Shown here: one piece after another, positions 53,546 through 64,000 of the stretch
Layout of the letters: each line of letters starts with the position of its first letter
How positions within the stretch are numbered: position 1 is the first letter of the stretch
Assembly: GCF_000425185.1 (NCBI RefSeq)
Contig: NZ_AULH01000014.1
Location: 1-64,000, forward strand
Source: Pleomorphomonas koreensis DSM 23070
GTDB lineage: Bacteria; Pseudomonadota; Alphaproteobacteria; Rhizobiales; Pleomorphomonadaceae
Length of the DNA stretch: 64,000 bases
Reading direction: 5' to 3'
Made by a program: the position numbers and the translations under genes
Notes under the pieces: model-generated
The model's database searches: none
What the model was told of the DNA's origin: nothing
The model's input: only the letters and a program-made list of their open reading frames with translations

Positions 53546-55135
53546 ATGGCTGGCCATCCCGATCGCGTCGCCCCGAAGCGCGCGCTGCTTTCCGTTTCCG
53601 ACAAGACGGGCCTCGTCGATTTCGCCCGGGCGCTCGCGGAGCGCGGCGTCGAGCTGCTGACCACCGGCGGCTCCAAGAAGCTGCTGTCGGAGGCCGGGGT
53701 GCCCGTCACGGAAGTCGCCGACTTCACCGGCTTCCCGGAGATCATGGACGGCCGCGTCAAGACGCTGCACCCGAAGGTGCACGGCGGCCTCCTGGCGGTG
53801 CGCGACGACGCCGGCCACGCCAAGGCGATGGCCGAGCATGGCATCCAGCCGATCGACATGCTGATCGTCAACCTCTACCCGTTCGAGGAGACGGTGGCGC
53901 GCGGCGCCGGCTATGACGAGACCATCGAGAACATCGACATCGGCGGCCCGGCGATGATCCGCGCCGCCGCCAAGAACCACGCCTACGTGACGGTGCTGGT
54001 CGAGCCGGCCGACTATGCCGGTGTCCTCGCCGAGATCGATCAGGGCGGCGTCACCTTCGACAGCCGCAAGCGGCTGGCCGCCAAGGCCTATGCCCGCACG
54101 GGCGCCTATGACGCGGCGATCTCCGGCTGGTTCGCTACTGTACTCGGCGGCAAGACCGGCGACTTCGTGGCGGTCGGCGGCAAGCTGGCCGAGGACATGC
54201 GCTACGGCGAGAACCCGCATCAGTGGGCGCGCTTCTACCGCTCGACCGAAGTCCGGCCCGGCGTCTCCACGGCGACGCAGCTGCAGGGCAAGGTGCTGTC
54301 CTACAACAACATCAACGACACCGACGCCGCCTTCGAGCTGGTGGCGGAATTCGACCCGGCGGTGCCGACCGTCGCCATCATCAAGCACGCCAACCCCTGC
54401 GGCGTCGCCACCGGCGCCACGCTCGTCGACGCCTACGTCAAGGCGCACCGCTGCGATCCGGTGTCGGCCTACGGCGGCATCGTGGCGCTGAACCAGACGC
54501 TCGACGCCGACACGGCGAAGAAGATCGTCGAGATCTTCACCGAGGTGATCATCGCCCCGTCGGCGACCGACGAGGCGATCGCCATCGTCGGCGCCAAGAA
54601 GAACCTGCGCCTCCTGGTCACCGGCGGCCTGCCCGATCCCAAGGCGCCCGGCCTCACGGCGAAGACGGTGGCCGGCGGCCTCCTGGTCCAGTCGCGCGAC
54701 AACGGCGTCGTCACCGCCGCCGACCTCAAGGTGGTGACCAGGCGCGCGCCGACCGACCAGGAGCTTTCCGACCTGTTGTTCGCCTTCAAGGTCTGTAAGC
54801 ACGTCAAGTCCAACGCCATCGTCTACGTCAAGGACGGCGCCACCGCCGGCATCGGCGCCGGCCAGATGAACCGCGTCGATTCGGCGCGCATCGCCGCCAT
54901 CCGGGCCGGCGAGGCGGCGGAGACGGCCGGGTTGCCCGAATCGCTCGCCAAGGGCGGGGTGGTGGCCTCCGACGCCTTCTTCCCCTTCGCCGACGGCCTC
55001 GAATCGGCGATCGCCGCCGGCGCCACGGCGGCCATCCAGCCGGGCGGCTCCATCCACGACGCCGAGGTGATCGCCGCCGCCGACAAGGCCGGCATCGCCA
55101 TGGTGTTCACCGGCATGCGCCATTTCCGGCACTGA
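53546..55135 (+). CDS. purH: Bifunctional AICAR formyltransferase / IMP cyclohydrolase
   Basis: 529 residues. The N-terminal MGS-like cyclohydrolase domain shows [36 protein letters not shown] and NLYPFEET; the C-terminal formyltransferase has [24 protein letters not shown] and [12 protein letters not shown]. It carries out the last two steps of IMP synthesis. Single gene with its own upstream gap of about 110 bases, followed by mbfA. Confidence 0.96.
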   Translation: MAGHPDRVAPKRALLSVSDKTGLVDFARALAERGVELLTTGGSKKLLSEAGVPVTEVADFTGFPEIMDGRVKTLHPKVHGGLLAVRDDAGHAKAMAEHGIQPIDMLIVNLYPFEETVARGAGYDETIENIDIGGPAMIRAAAKNHAYVTVLVEPADYAGVLAEIDQGGVTFDSRKRLAAKAYARTGAYDAAISGWFATVLGGKTGDFVAVGGKLAEDMRYGENPHQWARFYRSTEVRPGVSTATQLQGKVLSYNNINDTDAAFELVAEFDPAVPTVAIIKHANPCGVATGATLVDAYVKAHRCDPVSAYGGIVALNQTLDADTAKKIVEIFTEVIIAPSATDEAIAIVGAKKNLRLLVTGGLPDPKAPGLTAKTVAGGLLVQSRDNGVVTAADLKVVTRRAPTDQELSDLLFAFKVCKHVKSNAIVYVKDGATAGIGAGQMNRVDSARIAAIRAGEAAETAGLPESLAKGGVVASDAFFPFADGLESAIAAGATAAIQPGGSIHDAEVIAAADKAGIAMVFTGMRHFRH

Positions 55136-55163
55136 GCGGGTCACAACCAGCGGAGAAGCAGTC

Positions 55164-56141
55164 ATGTTCAACGCCTTCGGCGGCCGTCGCCGCTTCTCCG
55201 ACCTCAACGAGCAGGAGATCCTAGCGCTCGCCATCTCCAGCGAGGAGGACGACGCCCGCATCTACGCCAGCTACGCCGAAAGGCTGCGCAAGGACTATCC
55301 GGCGACGGCGGCGATGTTCGACGAGATGGTCAAGGATGAGGACGGCCATCGCCGCTTCCTGATCGCCGAGCACCAGCGGCTGTTCGGGCCGGTGATCCCG
55401 CTGATCCGCCGCGAGCACGTCGCCGGCTACTACGCCCGCCAGCCGGTGTGGCTGGTGGAGAACCTCGGTGTCGAACGCATCCGCGAGGAAGCGGCGCGCA
55501 TGGAGGCGCAGGCCTACGCCTTCTATTCCGAGGCGGCCAAGCGCGTTTCCGACGCCGGCGTCCGGCGTCTGCTCGGCGATCTCGCCGAGCAGGAGCGCCA
55601 CCACATGGAGGGCGCCGAGATCGCCCGCGAGGAGAACGTCGGGCCGTCGGCCGAGGAAGAGGAGGCGCGGGTGGCCCGCCGCCAGTTCATCCTCACCTAT
55701 GTCCAGCCGGGTCTCGCCGGGCTGATGGACGGCTCGGTGTCGACGCTGGCGCCGATCTTCGCCACGGCGTTCGCGACGCAGAACTCCTGGACCACCTTCC
55801 AGGTGGCGCTGGCCGCCTCGGTGGGCGCCGGCATCTCCATGGGCTTCACCGAGGCCGCCCACGACGACGGCGTCATCTCCGGCCGCGGCTCGCCGGTCAA
55901 GCGCGGCCTCGCCTCCGGCATCATGACGGCGCTCGGCGGCCTCGGCCACGCGCTGCCCTACCTGATCCCGCAGTTCTGGACCGCCACCGCCGTGGCGCTG
56001 GCCATCGTCTTCGTCGAGCTGTGGGCGATCGCCGGCATCCAGAACAAGTACATGGAAACGCCGTTCTTCCGGGCGGTGATCCAGGTGGTGATCGGCGGCG
56101 CGCTGGTGCTCGCCGCCGGCATCATCATCGGCGGCGGCTGA
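55164..56141 (+). CDS. mbfA: Membrane-bound ferritin MbfA (ferritin-like plus VIT1-like)
   Basis: 325 residues. Residues 10-155 form a di-iron ferritin-like domain (EEDDARIYASY, EDGHRRFLIAEH, EAQAYAFYSEA, EQERHHMEGAE). Residues from about 175 form a VIT1-type membrane transporter with DGSVSTLAPIFATAFA and GAGISMGFTEAAHDDG. MbfA exports iron in several alphaproteobacteria and is usually under Irr control; no clear ICE box fits in the 28-base gap to purH, so the two may be co-transcribed. Confidence 0.93.
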   Translation: MFNAFGGRRRFSDLNEQEILALAISSEEDDARIYASYAERLRKDYPATAAMFDEMVKDEDGHRRFLIAEHQRLFGPVIPLIRREHVAGYYARQPVWLVENLGVERIREEAARMEAQAYAFYSEAAKRVSDAGVRRLLGDLAEQERHHMEGAEIAREENVGPSAEEEEARVARRQFILTYVQPGLAGLMDGSVSTLAPIFATAFATQNSWTTFQVALAASVGAGISMGFTEAAHDDGVISGRGSPVKRGLASGIMTALGGLGHALPYLIPQFWTATAVALAIVFVELWAIAGIQNKYMETPFFRAVIQVVIGGALVLAAGIIIGGG

Positions 56142-56159
56142 GGAAAAATCCGGTCCAGC

Positions 56160-56189
56160 CCGGGATGGCTCCTGCATGGACCATCCCGG
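56160..56189. terminator. Hairpin between mbfA and acs
   Basis: CCGGGATGG and CCATCCCGG arms (9 bp) with a 12-base loop lie between convergent stops at 56141 and 56216. It can serve both strands. Confidence 0.65.
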
Positions 56190-56215
56190 CCGGATCGGAC
56201 GTCCGCCGTTCCTTC

Positions 56216-58159
<1,944 letters not shown>

Positions 58160-58287
58160 TGAAAATCCTCCTTCGCGCGCGACCCTCCTCGGCCGCACGC
58201 CAACCGGCGCCAATATGGTTCGTCAAAACACGTAAATCCATTAGCCGCCCGGCTAAGCGGCGAGGCTTATCGCGTTGGAGGCAGCGG

Positions 58288-58941
58288 TCAGATGAAGCGC
58301 CAGACGCGGGTGGTGCGGATGTCGCGGTCCTCGATGGCGCGCGGCACCGGCACGTCGTAGACGGCCAGCGGCTCGATGCCGGCGGCCGGCAGGTAGGCGC
58401 GGCCGGGGTCGCCGAACAGCACGGCGGCACCGGCGCCCTGCGCGGCGCGCAGGAAGGGCTCGACGCGGGCGGCCATCGGCCGCTCGTAGAAGACGTCGCC
58501 GGCCAGCACCACGTCGAAGCCCCCGGCGCCGTGGTCGAGGTAGTCGACATCGGGCGCCGCGATGGTCACGCCGTTGTCGGTGGCGTTGATCAGGATGGCG
58601 GCGCGGGCATAGGGGTCGATCTCGGCGGCGACGACTTCGCGAGCGCCGGCCAGCGCGGCGGCGATGGCGACGAGGCCGGAGCCGGCGGCGAAATCCAGCA
58701 CGCGGGCGCCGCGCACGATCTCCGGATGGTCGAGCACGTGGCGGGCGAGCGCCTGGCCGCCGGCCCAGGCGAACGCCCAGAAGGGCGGCGGCAGGCCGGT
58801 CCGCCCAAGGTCGGCCTCGGTGGCCTGCCAGAGGTCCATCGCCTCGTCGGCGAGGTGCAGCCGGATCTCGGGGACGAGCGGCGGCGCGGCGCGGCGGGTC
58901 TCGCGCTTGACGAAGGCGCTTTCGCGGGAGGGATCGCTCAC
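58288..58941 (-). CDS. Class I SAM-dependent methyltransferase (ETFB lysine methyltransferase-like)
   Basis: 217 residues. VLDFAAGSGLVAIAAALAGAREVVAAEIDPYA is the SAM-binding region, and FDVVLAGDVFYERPMA with the DxFY motif resembles the METTL20/PrmA-like protein lysine methyltransferases that modify the beta subunit of electron-transfer flavoprotein. The N-terminal PPPFWAFAWAGGQALARHVLD is also characteristic. GTG start at 58941 overlaps the EVE gene stop (GTGA), showing coupling. Confidence 0.87.
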   Translation of the reverse strand: MSDPSRESAFVKRETRRAAPPLVPEIRLHLADEAMDLWQATEADLGRTGLPPPFWAFAWAGGQALARHVLDHPEIVRGARVLDFAAGSGLVAIAAALAGAREVVAAEIDPYARAAILINATDNGVTIAAPDVDYLDHGAGGFDVVLAGDVFYERPMAARVEPFLRAAQGAGAAVLFGDPGRAYLPAAGIEPLAVYDVPVPRAIEDRDIRTTRVWRFI

Positions 58942-59351
58942 CGCTCGGCCATGGCGAGCACGGTGGCCCATTCCGCGTCGGTCACCGGCTGCACCGACAG
59001 GCGCATGGAGGTGACCAGGCTCATCTTCGACAGCGCCGGCTCGGCCTTGATCTCGGTGAGCGTGACGGGGCGGGGAAGGTCGCGCACCGCCTTGAGGTCG
59101 ACGCACGTCCAGCGCGGATCGTCGGTGGTGCTGTCGGGGTGGGCGAGAGCGATCACCTCGCAGATGCCGACGATCTCCAGGCCATCGTTGGAGTGATAGA
59201 AGAAGCCCTGATCGCCGACCTGCATCGCCCGCATGTTGTTGCGGGCCTGGTAGTTGCGCACGCCGTCCCATTCGGTGCCGGCGGCGCCGCGTGCCTTGAG
59301 GTCGGCGAAGGAGAACTTGAAGGGTTCGGACTTGAACAGCCAGTGGGCCAT
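58938..59351 (-). CDS. EVE-domain protein
   Basis: 137 residues, one EVE domain. MAHWLFKSEPFKFSFADL, TEWDGVRNYQARNNMRAMQVGDQGFFYHSN and the final VQPVTDAEWATVLAM are typical. EVE domains are PUA-related and thought to recognise modified bases or RNA. Middle of the YciI - EVE - methyltransferase set. Confidence 0.92.
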   Translation of the reverse strand: MAHWLFKSEPFKFSFADLKARGAAGTEWDGVRNYQARNNMRAMQVGDQGFFYHSNDGLEIVGICEVIALAHPDSTTDDPRWTCVDLKAVRDLPRPVTLTEIKAEPALSKMSLVTSMRLSVQPVTDAEWATVLAMAER

Positions 59352-59375
59352 GGGGCTCCCCGTCGCGGCGTGGCG

Positions 59376-59660
59376 TCAGCCGGGCGCGCCGATCACCCAC
59401 TTCCACGGCTTGATATCGACGCTCTCGAACAGGCCGGCGCGGGCGTAGGGATCCTCGGCCAGCACGGTCTGCAGCGTCTTGAGGTCGACGGCCTCGGCGA
59501 TCAGCAGCGAGCCGATCATGTTGCCGCCCTCGTCGAGATAGGGACCGCCGACCAGGATGGTATCGGCGTTGGCCTTGACGTAGTCGAGATGGGCGGCGCG
59601 ATTGGCCTGCCGGACGGGCAGGTGACCCGCCTTGTCGATGCAGCTGACGACATAATGCAT
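59376..59660 (-). CDS. YciI family protein
   Basis: 94 residues of the YciI/YCII ferredoxin-like fold. MHYVVSCIDKAGHLPVRQANRAAHLDYVKAN, ILVGGPYLDEGGNMIGSLLI and LAEDPYARAGLFESVDI contain the conserved histidine and aspartate. Function in metabolism is not defined. First of a three-gene minus-strand set with the EVE and methyltransferase genes; in many relatives YciI and EVE genes follow gpsA. Confidence 0.92.
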   Translation of the reverse strand: MHYVVSCIDKAGHLPVRQANRAAHLDYVKANADTILVGGPYLDEGGNMIGSLLIAEAVDLKTLQTVLAEDPYARAGLFESVDIKPWKWVIGAPG

Positions 59661-59724
59661 GGTTCGCCTCGGTTGCCGACGATAGGACGAGGCGGACCCT
59701 AAGCTGCGGATGGGGCCGACGCAA

Positions 59725-59755
59725 GTGGCCCCGGCGGGAGAGCCGCCGGGGCCAC
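59725..59755. terminator. Hairpin after the small secreted protein gene
   Basis: A perfect 13-bp stem (59725-59737 with 59743-59755) and 5-base loop GAGAG, between the minus-strand secreted protein gene and YciI. No T-run, but the stem is very stable. Confidence 0.65.
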
Positions 59756-59811
59756 GAGGGGGTGGACGTCTGGGGTCGGGAAGAAGCCGTTCAGCGTTCC
59801 GGGGCGGCGGC

Positions 59812-60132
59812 TCAGATGGCGACCAGTTCGGGCACGGCCGAGGTGGCCGACGCGCCGAGCGCGTTGCGGTAGGCGGCGCCGATGCCGCCGATGAGGCCGG
59901 GGGCGAACACGTCGATCACCTCGGCGCGCAGGCGGGCGGCATAGTCGCCGGCCACCGACAGGAAGGTGAGCGGCGGAAAGACCAGGGTCCGCTCGGTGGA
60001 GCTGACGGTCGGCGCGGCGACGGCGGCCATCATCACCGACTTCGGGACGTTCATGTTGAAGGCCGAGGCGCCGGAGACGGAGACGGCGATCAGGGCGGAA
60101 GCGGCAGCGAGGGTGACGACGAGGCTTTTCAT
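59812..60132 (-). CDS. Small secreted hypothetical protein
   Basis: 106 residues. The first 24 form a clear signal peptide (MKSLVVTLAAASALIAVSVS, cut near GASAF). The mature part is hydrophobic-rich with no cysteine and no motif I recognise. The signal peptide, normal start and a strong hairpin after the stop support a real gene. The long gap upstream (to 60446) would hold its promoter. Confidence 0.65.
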   Translation of the reverse strand: MKSLVVTLAAASALIAVSVSGASAFNMNVPKSVMMAAVAAPTVSSTERTLVFPPLTFLSVAGDYAARLRAEVIDVFAPGLIGGIGAAYRNALGASATSAVPELVAI

Positions 60133-60446
60133 ATTGCAGGACTCCGGAACGCTTGTTGCCTCCCTTCTAGCAGCGCCGGTTGAAGGCCCGGTTCCGGCAT
60201 AAACGGCAATTCTCTCGTTTCCGGCAGGCTTTCGTTAACCCGTCAGGCGCCGGCTTTAACCAGCCGTTCACCATGGCGGTGCTGTGTTTACAGTGACCTG
60301 GCGGAAATGGCGCTTCTGAGCGGTTTTTGCGGTGAACGGCGGTTAAGAATCGTGAATATTCCGGTCGCCTTAATTGTTACTACGTATGAAGTCCCCCTCG
60401 ACAGCGGTGGTAAGTCTTCGTTGATGATGTTTCGAGGTTTTCGCCG
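60133..60446. other. Divergent intergenic region
   Basis: A relatively AT-rich stretch (especially 60340-60400) between the secreted protein and the deformylase-like gene, presumably with promoters for both. I see no clear operator or small gene. Confidence 0.5.
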
Positions 60447-60971
60447 ATGACGTCGCCGCGGCTGCTCGCCTATCCCGATCCGCGCCTCCGGGCGGTCGCC
60501 GAGCCGGTGACCGTCTTCGACGACGGGCTGGCCGGGCTGTTCGCCGACCTCGCGGCGGCCGTGCAAGCGGCGCCGGCCATCGGCCTCGCCGCGCCGCATA
60601 TCGGCGTGCTCAGGCGGCTGATCGCCGTGCGGCCGGCGACGGGCGGGGCGATCCGGCCTTACGTCAATCCTGTCGTCGAATGGGCGTCGGCCGAGATCAT
60701 GGCGAACGAGGAGGGGTCGGTGGCCATGCCCGGCGTCACCGCCGCCGTCGAGCGGCCGCGGGCGGTGCGCGTCCGCTATCAGGGTCTCGACGGCGCGCCG
60801 GCCGACGAGGAGGCCGAGGATTTCCATGCCGCCGTGCTCCAGCACGAGATCGACCAGCTCGACGGCATCTTCTGGATCGACCGGCTGTCGCGCCTGAAGC
60901 GCGAGCGGCTTCTGAAGCGATATCAGAAGCTCGGCGGCCGATCGGCGTCGTCCGCCATCTTGCCGCCGTGA
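60447..60971 (+). CDS. Peptide-deformylase-like protein lacking metal ligands
   Basis: 174 residues with the deformylase fold. All three family motifs are recognisable but altered: GLAAPHIG (46-53) has H51 for the usual glutamine, EGSVAMPG (89-96) has S91 for the metal-binding cysteine, and HEIDQLDG (133-140) keeps H133 and E134 but has Q137 for the second metal histidine. Two of three Fe/Zn ligands are therefore lost, so normal N-formyl removal is unlikely. It may be a regulatory or differently acting paralogue; a true def gene must exist elsewhere. Confidence 0.85.
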   Translation: MTSPRLLAYPDPRLRAVAEPVTVFDDGLAGLFADLAAAVQAAPAIGLAAPHIGVLRRLIAVRPATGGAIRPYVNPVVEWASAEIMANEEGSVAMPGVTAAVERPRAVRVRYQGLDGAPADEEAEDFHAAVLQHEIDQLDGIFWIDRLSRLKRERLLKRYQKLGGRSASSAILPP

Positions 60972-61024
60972 AGTTCGTCGATTGACCGCTACACTGACGC
61001 CATGCCACTCGCCTTGGGAAAGCC

Positions 61025-61816
61025 ATGCTGATCGATCGTCAACACGCCATCCTGGACATCGCCCGCGAAGTCGGCCGCGTCCTCGTCGACGATCTCGCGG
61101 CGCGCTTCGAGGTGTCGCCGCAGACCATCCGCAAGGATCTCAACGAACTCTGCGACCGCCGGCTGCTGGCCCGCGTGCACGGCGGCGCCGTGCTGGCCTC
61201 GACGGTGAAGAACGTTGGCTACGAGGCGCGGCGGCAGATCGCCGCCGCCGAGAAGCGGGCGATCGGCGAGGCCGCCGCCGCCCTGGTGCCCAACGACGCC
61301 TCGCTGTTCATCAACATCGGCACCACCACCGAGGCGGTGGCGCAGGCGCTCTTGCAGCATTCCGGACTGATGGTGATCACCAACAACATCAACGTCGCCA
61401 ACCTGATGCGCGCCTACCCAAGCATCGAGGTGGTGATCGCCGGCGGCCAGGTGCGCCATGCCGACGGCGGCATCATCGGCGAGGCGGCGGTCGACTTCAT
61501 CCGCCAGTTCAAGGTGGATTTCGCCATCGTCGGCACCTCGGCCATCGACGAGGACGGCGCGCTCTACGACTACGACTTCCGCGAGGTGAAGGTGGCGCAG
61601 GCGATCATCGCCAACGCCCGCCGGGTGATCCTGGTGGCCGACGAGACCAAGTTCGAGCGCACGGCGCCGGTCAGGATCGGCTCGGTGGCCCAGGCCGACG
61701 TGTTCGTCACCGATCGCTGCCCGCGCGACAGCGTTCGCCGCCTCTGCGCGGCCGAGGGCGTCGACCTCGTGGAGACCGCCGCCGCTCATGGCGGGCATGC
61801 GGGCGAGGCTGTATAA
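61025..61816 (+). CDS. DeoR/GlpR-family transcriptional regulator
   Basis: 263 residues. The N-terminal DeoR helix-turn-helix (QHAILDIAREVGRVLVDDLAARFEVSPQTIRKDLNEL and the RVHGGAV wing) is followed by the sugar-phosphate sensor domain (LFINIGTTTEAVAQAL, VITNNINVANLM, VGTSAIDEDGALYDYD, VADETKFERTA). It resembles GlpR, the glycerol-3-phosphate-responsive repressor. Its targets are not adjacent. ATG at 61025 follows GGGAAAG closely. Confidence 0.92.
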   Translation: MLIDRQHAILDIAREVGRVLVDDLAARFEVSPQTIRKDLNELCDRRLLARVHGGAVLASTVKNVGYEARRQIAAAEKRAIGEAAAALVPNDASLFINIGTTTEAVAQALLQHSGLMVITNNINVANLMRAYPSIEVVIAGGQVRHADGGIIGEAAVDFIRQFKVDFAIVGTSAIDEDGALYDYDFREVKVAQAIIANARRVILVADETKFERTAPVRIGSVAQADVFVTDRCPRDSVRRLCAAEGVDLVETAAAHGGHAGEAV

Positions 61817-62069
61817 TTTCGATGACCGGCGGCGTATGCTTCTGTTCACCATCATGCGGGTCTGGTATCCACATGAGTGTTGGAATCCAACGGGGTAAGA
61901 AACATATTCGGCAAGCGGGACGAGCCGGCGCCGCCTCGCTTGCGGCGTGGCGGGAACTTTGTTTCCGGCTCGCAGTTTCGCGCCCATGTGTAAGCCTCTG
62001 TGAAGCCGCGGGTCGGCAATGACGAGTGGAGCCGCTGTGGACCTTTCTGTCGGGAATCCCATCAATCCC

Positions 62070-63629
62070 ATGATCGATCGCCGCGATTTTCTGGCGCGGG
62101 CGCTGACGGCGGTGGGGGCCGTCGTGGCGGCGACCGGCGTGCCGGCGGCGGCCTGGGCGGCGACGCAGCAGCACCAGTTCGCCGTGACCGGACCGTTCAC
62201 CCGCTCGACGGTGGCCGAGATCGCCCGCGCGTTGTCCAAGAAGCCCTATGAGGCGCCGGACGCCAGCCTGCCGTCCGTGCTGGAGACGCTGACCTACGAC
62301 CAGTATCGCGACATCCGCTTCCGCCCCGAGGCGGCGATCTGGGCCGACAAGGGCCTCCCCTACCAGATGCAGCTGTTCCACCGCGGCTCCTACTTCAAGG
62401 AGCCGGTGGAGATGGCGCTGGTCGACAACGGCCAGGCGACGCATCTCGCCTACGACCCGAGCCTGTTCAACTACGGCCCCCTGGTGCCGCAGCCGATCCC
62501 GGCCGAGGACATCGGCTTCTCCGGCTTCCGCCTGCATGCGCCGATCAACAAGCCCGACGTGTTCGACGAGGTGCTGGTGTTCCAGGGGGCGAGCTATTTC
62601 CGCTCGCTCGGCAAGGACCAGACCTACGGCCTGTCGGCGCGCGGCCTGGCGCTCAAGACCGCCGATCCCGAGGGCGAGGAATTCCCGCTGTTCCGCGCCT
62701 TCTGGGTGGAGACGCCGGCCGCCGGCTCGGACACCTGCGTCGTCAACGCGCTGCTCGACAGCCCGTCGGTGTCGGGCGCCTATCGTTTCACCGTCCGGCC
62801 GGGCTGGCCGACCACCATCGACGTCGAGGCGCAGCTGTTCCCGCGCGCCGACCTCGACAAGGTCGGCCTGGCGCCGGGCACCTCGATGTTCTACTTCTCG
62901 GCCAACGGCCGCACCGAGATCGACGACTTCCGGCCGGAGGTGCATGATTCGGACGGCCTGCTGATGGTCACCGGCCGCGGCGACCGCTGGTGGCGTCCGC
63001 TGGCCAATCCCAAGGAATTGCAGATCTCCGGCTTCCAGGACCGCAGCCCGCGCGGCTTCGGCCTGATCCAGCGCGACCGGGCCTTTGCCTCCTACCAGGA
63101 CCTCGAAGCCGCCTACCAGCGGCGGCCGTCGCTATGGATCGAGCCGGTCGGCGACTGGGGCGCCGGCGCGGTGACGCTGGTGGAGATTCCCACCAATTCG
63201 GAGATCCACGACAACATCGTCGCCTACTGGTCGCCGCAGGACAAGATTCCGGCCGGCACCGAGTTCTTCTTCGCCTACCGCCTGTTCTGGGGCGGCGATC
63301 CGGCGCTCGCCGCCGGTGCCGCCTATGTCGCCGCCACGCGCTCGGGCCGGGCCGGTGTCGGCGGGCCGACGCCGGTGCGGCTGTTCGTCATCGACTACGG
63401 CTATTTCGAGGGCGTCGATCCGGTGAAGCTCGGCAACGCCAAGGCGTCGGTACAGGCCTCCAAGGGCACGGTGAAGAACGTCGTCGTCGCCGCCAATCCG
63501 GAGACCCAGGGGCTGCGTCTGTCCTTCGAACTCGATCCCGGCAACGAGACCCTGATCGAATTGACGGCAGCGCTCGCCTTCGAGTCCGGCCAGACGGCGG
63601 AGACCTGGGCCTTCCGATGGACATCATAG
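62070..63629 (+). CDS. Periplasmic glucan biosynthesis protein OpgG/MdoG family
   Basis: 519 residues. A twin-arginine signal ([10 protein letters not shown], hydrophobic run, AAAWA) shows Tat export; OpgD is Tat-exported in E. coli while OpgG uses Sec. The mature part matches the MdoG family: [57 protein letters not shown]-type core and [22 protein letters not shown]. It shapes osmoregulated periplasmic glucans made by OpgH, the overlapping next gene. ATG 62070 is chosen at the Tat signal; an ATG at 62019 would extend it by 17 residues. Confidence 0.92.
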   Translation: MIDRRDFLARALTAVGAVVAATGVPAAAWAATQQHQFAVTGPFTRSTVAEIARALSKKPYEAPDASLPSVLETLTYDQYRDIRFRPEAAIWADKGLPYQMQLFHRGSYFKEPVEMALVDNGQATHLAYDPSLFNYGPLVPQPIPAEDIGFSGFRLHAPINKPDVFDEVLVFQGASYFRSLGKDQTYGLSARGLALKTADPEGEEFPLFRAFWVETPAAGSDTCVVNALLDSPSVSGAYRFTVRPGWPTTIDVEAQLFPRADLDKVGLAPGTSMFYFSANGRTEIDDFRPEVHDSDGLLMVTGRGDRWWRPLANPKELQISGFQDRSPRGFGLIQRDRAFASYQDLEAAYQRRPSLWIEPVGDWGAGAVTLVEIPTNSEIHDNIVAYWSPQDKIPAGTEFFFAYRLFWGGDPALAAGAAYVAATRSGRAGVGGPTPVRLFVIDYGYFEGVDPVKLGNAKASVQASKGTVKNVVVAANPETQGLRLSFELDPGNETLIELTAALAFESGQTAETWAFRWTS

Positions 63630-64000
63630 TTCGCGACGTCGCCGTCAGCGGGCGATATGCCTCCGGCATGCCGCCGGAGCAGCCGGCCGACATGCCGGCC
63701 CAGGATCTGAGGCGCTTCCGCCGCAAGGATCGGCGCAAGCTGGTCGATCCGCGCAGCCGGTCGTCGTTCCTGAAGCGCTTCGCGGTGATCGGCGGCACGG
63801 CGGCGCTGCTCGCCTATGCCGTCAACGAGATGTACGCGGTGCTGGCGCTCGGCGATCTCACGCCGATCGAGCGCATCGTGCTGGGGCTGTTCACCGTCAC
63901 CTTCGCCTGGATCGCCCTGTCGTCGGTCGCCTCGGTGTTCGGCTTCCTGAAGATCGTCAGTCGCCGCTTCGGCAGGCCGGCGCCCGCCTCCGACGAGCCG
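63617..64000 (+). CDS. Glucan biosynthesis glucosyltransferase OpgH/MdoH, N-terminal part
   Basis: 128 codons without a stop, running off the window. The ATG at 63617 lies inside the last codons of the opgG-like gene (13-base overlap). A soluble start rich in Arg/Pro leads to two membrane segments (residues about 56-77 and 87-107), fitting the N-terminus of the inner-membrane glucosyltransferase that polymerises UDP-glucose. The assignment rests mostly on the conserved opgG-opgH order, since the catalytic part is outside the window. Confidence 0.75.
   Translation, partial: MDIIVRDVAVSGRYASGMPPEQPADMPAQDLRRFRRKDRRKLVDPRSRSSFLKRFAVIGGTAALLAYAVNEMYAVLALGDLTPIERIVLGLFTVTFAWIALSSVASVFGFLKIVSRRFGRPAPASDEP

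Overview
The window is a GC-rich stretch of chromosome from an alphaproteobacterium, most likely of the order Hyphomicrobiales (Rhizobiales). The reasons are the heme block hemY / mitofilin-like / hemD / hemC running away from tsaD-gpsA, an MbfA-type membrane ferritin, a DUF1674 protein, the order rsmB - heparinase II/III-like - purH, and a periplasmic-glucan pair opgG-opgH. I cannot fix the genus. No IS element, prophage, rRNA operon or CRISPR array was seen. Three tRNA genes are present: Gly-GCC, Ala-CGC and Thr-CGT.

Region 1 (1-7.05 kb) concerns sulfur and redox. It opens with eroded genes (a CoA-disulfide-reductase/rhodanese remnant and a MinD-like ATPase remnant) around one intact NifX-like gene. 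On the minus strand follow a TusA-like protein, a YeeE/YedE thiosulfate-type transporter split over two genes in reversed order, and a thioredoxin-reductase-like flavoprotein with a degenerate thioredoxin tail. A TtrS/TtrR-like two-component system lies just upstream on the same strand and is the obvious candidate regulator. Region 2 (7.4-11.3 kb) is housekeeping: tRNA-Gly, a prolyl-tRNA editing protein, a YbbN-type thioredoxin, a Lon-substrate-binding-domain protein, a Trm112-like protein, DUF167, YggT and tRNA-Ala.

Region 3 (11.4-18.5 kb) is an oligosaccharide locus: a GH31 glycosidase, two MalF/MalG-type permeases, a binding protein and a divergent LacI regulator. Two 18-bp palindromic operators lie 83 bp apart in the divergent promoter. 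No ATPase is present. Region 4 (18.7-31.9 kb) holds a CPA2 antiporter, a fused secDF, rubrerythrin, a decayed XRE regulator next to tRNA-Thr, the heme block (with hemD and the mitofilin-like gene in one open frame), tsaD and gpsA.

Region 5 (32.1-45.6 kb) is mostly sugar use: a ferredoxin-reductase-like flavoprotein, a class-I-aldolase-like protein with a PfkB kinase, an SDR, an FGGY kinase, a ribose-type ABC importer, an AGE-family isomerase and a GH36 alpha-galactosidase. Uptake, isomerisation, phosphorylation and aldol cleavage could together form a catabolic pathway whose substrate is not evident. Region 6 (45.8-48.4 kb) has an orphan ZnuA-like protein behind a Zur-like box and a compact operon dsbB - sco - 56-residue membrane protein - tusA-like.

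Region 7 (48.8-64 kb) holds DUF1674, htpX, rsmB, a heparinase-like protein, purH, mbfA, acs, a methyltransferase / EVE / YciI trio, a small secreted protein, a peptide-deformylase-like protein that has lost two metal ligands, a DeoR-type regulator, opgG and the start of opgH, which runs off the end.
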